The notes under the pieces are model-generated. The model had not been told where the DNA came from, made no database searches, and saw nothing but the letters and a program-made list of their open reading frames with translations. A program made the translations under genes and the position numbers. DNA of 7,185 nt from Clostridiales bacterium UBA3705 (GTDB lineage: Bacteria; Bacillota_A; Clostridia; Oscillospirales; Oscillospiraceae): contig DFIE01000111.1 of NCBI GenBank assembly GCA_002372735.1, forward strand, positions 1 to 7,185, written 5' to 3'. Positions 5,810-7,185 of this stretch are shown one piece after another (the stretch's first letter is position 1; every line of letters begins with the position of its first letter).

Positions 5810-7087
5810 TCAGGTCTCCATCATCAGCTCAATGATCTCCCGGTCGGTTTCGGCCATGCCCTGTCTGGCCAGCCGGCCCACGCTGGCAATGGTGTTCTCC
5901 ACACCCTTTTTCACAATGCCGTCGCCCCCGAAGAACTGGTTGCCGCTCTCATACATGGCCAGACCCAGCAGCCCTGCGTCCACGGCGGCGGCGATCTTGG
6001 CGGCGCAGCTGGCCTTGGCCCCGTCGCAGACAATGCCGGAGGTGACGGCCACGGCGTTCACGATGGTGTGGGCGATCATCTCAAACCGGCCGCCCTTCAG
6101 ATAGGCCAGCCCCGCCCCGGCGCCTACCCCGGCGCTGACGGCCCCGCAGTAGGCGGACAGCCGGCCGATGCCGGTTTTCAGATGGGTGGTCACCAGGTTG
6201 GACACGCACAGGGCCCGCAGCAGCGTCTCGTGGGGTTTGCCCGTGTGCCGGGCGTAGACGATCACCGGCACCGAGGCGGTGATGCCCTGGTTGCCGGAGC
6301 CGGAGTTGATGACCACCGGCAGCTCACAGCCGTTCATCCGGGCGTCGCTGGCAGCGGCGGCCCAGGCCCGCATCACGTAGTTGATGTCGTTCTCCCGGCC
6401 CTGCAACACGGTTTTGCCGATGTTGGCCCCGTAATTGCCCCGCAGGCCCTCGGCGGCAATTGCCATGTTGCAGGCGATCTGCCGCTCCAGCACCGCCCGG
6501 ACGGCCTCCGGGTCTACGGAATCGGCAAAGTCCACAATTCCCTCTACCGTCAGGCAGGATCGGTCTGTCAGCCCCTCCTCGGCCTTGGCCCCCTGCGCCT
6601 TTTGCAGCAGAATCCGGTCGTTCCGGCGGATCAGCACCACGTTGGTGTGGTAGTCTGTAATCCGCACGGCGGCGGCGTCCGGGCCGCGGAAGGCGGTGAT
6701 TTGGATGTCAAAGATATGCCCGGTGTCGGCGTGGCGGACCTCAATGGGCACAGTGTTCAAAAATTCGGACGTGGCGGTGATTCCCTCCGCCGTCACGCGG
6801 GAGAGCACCTCCAGCTCGGCGTCGGCGTCACCGGCCACAGTGCCGGCAGCTGCGGCCGCGGGGATCCCTCGCAGCCCGCCGGTGTGGGGCACCACCACAG
6901 ACTTGACGTTTTTGATGATATTTCCGCTGACCTCCGCCAGCAGCCGGTCCGGCATGGCGCCCAGCACCTGTCTGGCCCTGGCGGCGGCATAGGCAATGGC
7001 GATGGGCTCGGTGCAGCCCATGGCAGGCCGCAGCTCCTCTTTCAGAATCCGGACGTAGGCGTCCATCCGCGGATCGGTCTGTTTCAT
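5810..7087 (-). CDS. cyuA: L-cysteine desulfidase / serine dehydratase-alpha family protein (CyuA/YhaM, UPF0597)
   Basis: The 425-residue product has the family's usual length. Members carry an oxygen-labile [4Fe-4S] cluster; characterised ones convert L-cysteine to pyruvate, ammonia and sulfide in the cytoplasm, by chemistry related to Fe-S L-serine dehydratases. Seen here: MGCTEPIAIAYA near the N-terminus (Cys25), SGNIIKNVKSVVVPHTGG (54-71), a GSGNQGI motif (263-269), YCGAVSAGVG (Cys314) and IVCDGAKASC (Cys354, Cys361). Cys25 and the later Cys residues fit the cluster-ligand positions of the family. The start at 7087 is chosen because GGAGGG lies 6 nt upstream; a longer reading from a TTG at 7150 would begin on the -35 hexamer. 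The gene is convergent to bioY and monocistronic as far as visible; no CyuP/YhaO-type cysteine transporter or regulator is seen downstream. Serine as the substrate cannot be excluded from sequence. Confidence 0.9.
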   Translation of the reverse strand: MKQTDPRMDAYVRILKEELRPAMGCTEPIAIAYAAARARQVLGAMPDRLLAEVSGNIIKNVKSVVVPHTGGLRGIPAAAAAGTVAGDADAELEVLSRVTAEGITATSEFLNTVPIEVRHADTGHIFDIQITAFRGPDAAAVRITDYHTNVVLIRRNDRILLQKAQGAKAEEGLTDRSCLTVEGIVDFADSVDPEAVRAVLERQIACNMAIAAEGLRGNYGANIGKTVLQGRENDINYVMRAWAAAASDARMNGCELPVVINSGSGNQGITASVPVIVYARHTGKPHETLLRALCVSNLVTTHLKTGIGRLSAYCGAVSAGVGAGAGLAYLKGGRFEMIAHTIVNAVAVTSGIVCDGAKASCAAKIAAAVDAGLLGLAMYESGNQFFGGDGIVKKGVENTIASVGRLARQGMAETDREIIELMMET

Positions 7088-7121
7088 AGGGATCCCTCCA
7101 ACCGTTAATCGCTGCACCCCT

Positions 7122-7150
7122 ATTGTACCCCTTTCCGGCAAAAAGGTCAA
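7122..7150 (-). promoter_or_regulatory. Promoter of the cysteine desulfidase gene
   Basis: On the minus strand, TTGACC (7150-7145) and TACAAT (7127-7122) are separated by exactly 17 bp, a near-consensus sigma-A promoter. Transcription would begin near 7115, giving a ~28-nt leader, which leaves no room for a T-box or riboswitch. The Shine-Dalgarno GGAGGG is at 7099-7094 and overlaps a 10-bp palindrome, AGGGATCCCT (7088-7097). Confidence 0.8.
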
Positions 7151-7185
7151 GACCGGGAATCCTGTGGATCAGTGAGATTGTGCCT

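Noticed and set aside
5789..7108. A 439-residue open frame on the plus strand opposite the cysteine desulfidase gene
   Set aside because: Same GC-bias effect. The product is Gly/His/Gln/Val-rich with no motif, while the minus strand encodes a full-length conserved enzyme.
7088..7150. Extended N-terminus of the cysteine desulfidase starting at a TTG at 7150
   Set aside because: It would begin on the -35 hexamer. The ATG at 7087 has a GGAGGG site 6 nt upstream and gives the family-standard length, with the conserved first Cys at position 25.
7151..7185. Possible upstream regulatory site or neighbouring gene at the right edge
   Set aside because: The 35 bases upstream of the -35 hexamer show no repeat, motif or recognisable coding sequence, and the window ends there.

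Overview
The window looks like chromosomal DNA from a GC-rich, anaerobic gut-type member of the Clostridia (Oscillospiraceae-like Eubacteriales). Three things suggest this: a clostridial-type pyruvate:ferredoxin oxidoreductase tail, SLH domains of the 'CTRGQ' flavour that I associate with gut Clostridia, and an oxygen-sensitive Fe-S cysteine desulfidase/serine dehydratase-alpha family enzyme. Promoters are sigma-A-like and Shine-Dalgarno sites are strong. The assignment to a family of organisms is inference from gene content; no rRNA marker is present.

Layout, left to right. (1) 1-500, plus strand: the 3' end of a pyruvate:ferredoxin (flavodoxin) oxidoreductase gene, closed by a textbook intrinsic terminator (512-543). 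(2) 544-653: a regulatory interval with a perfect-consensus promoter (TTGACA, 16 nt, TATAAT), bracketed by a perfect 12-bp inverted repeat whose right arm runs into the ribosome binding site. (3) 654-4967, plus strand: one very large gene for a secreted 1437-residue surface protein. Its order is signal peptide, Big_2 Ig-like domain, three SLH domains, C-type-lectin-like domain, two uncharacterised mostly-beta regions, an acidic/glycine linker, three carboxypeptidase-regulatory-like (CNA-B/PEGA-like) beta-sandwich repeats, and a C-terminal FG-GAP/VCBS-like module with a DxDxDG loop. It ends at an 11-bp-stem terminator (4986-5017). (4) 5018-5164: a second promoter with a 10-bp palindrome over its -10 region. 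(5) 5165-5731, plus strand: BioY, the substrate-binding S component of a biotin ECF transporter. (6) 5745-5783: a bidirectional terminator shared by two convergent genes. (7) 5810-7087, minus strand: a CyuA/YhaM-type (UPF0597) L-cysteine desulfidase, with its own promoter at 7122-7150. The last 35 bases hold nothing I can identify.

The four genes read as four separate transcription units, each with its own promoter and/or terminator, so there is no operon logic linking them. PFOR, biotin uptake and cysteine desulfuration are housekeeping or nutritional functions of an anaerobe. The accessory element is the large surface protein: SLH domains would hold it on the cell wall while the lectin-like and beta-sandwich modules face outward. 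No CRISPR array, transposase, phage gene, tRNA or rRNA was seen. The most interesting points are the modular architecture of the surface protein, including a lectin domain with an altered Ca2+ site and an unassigned beta-rich core with a CC-x2-C cluster, and the unusual inverted repeat around its promoter.
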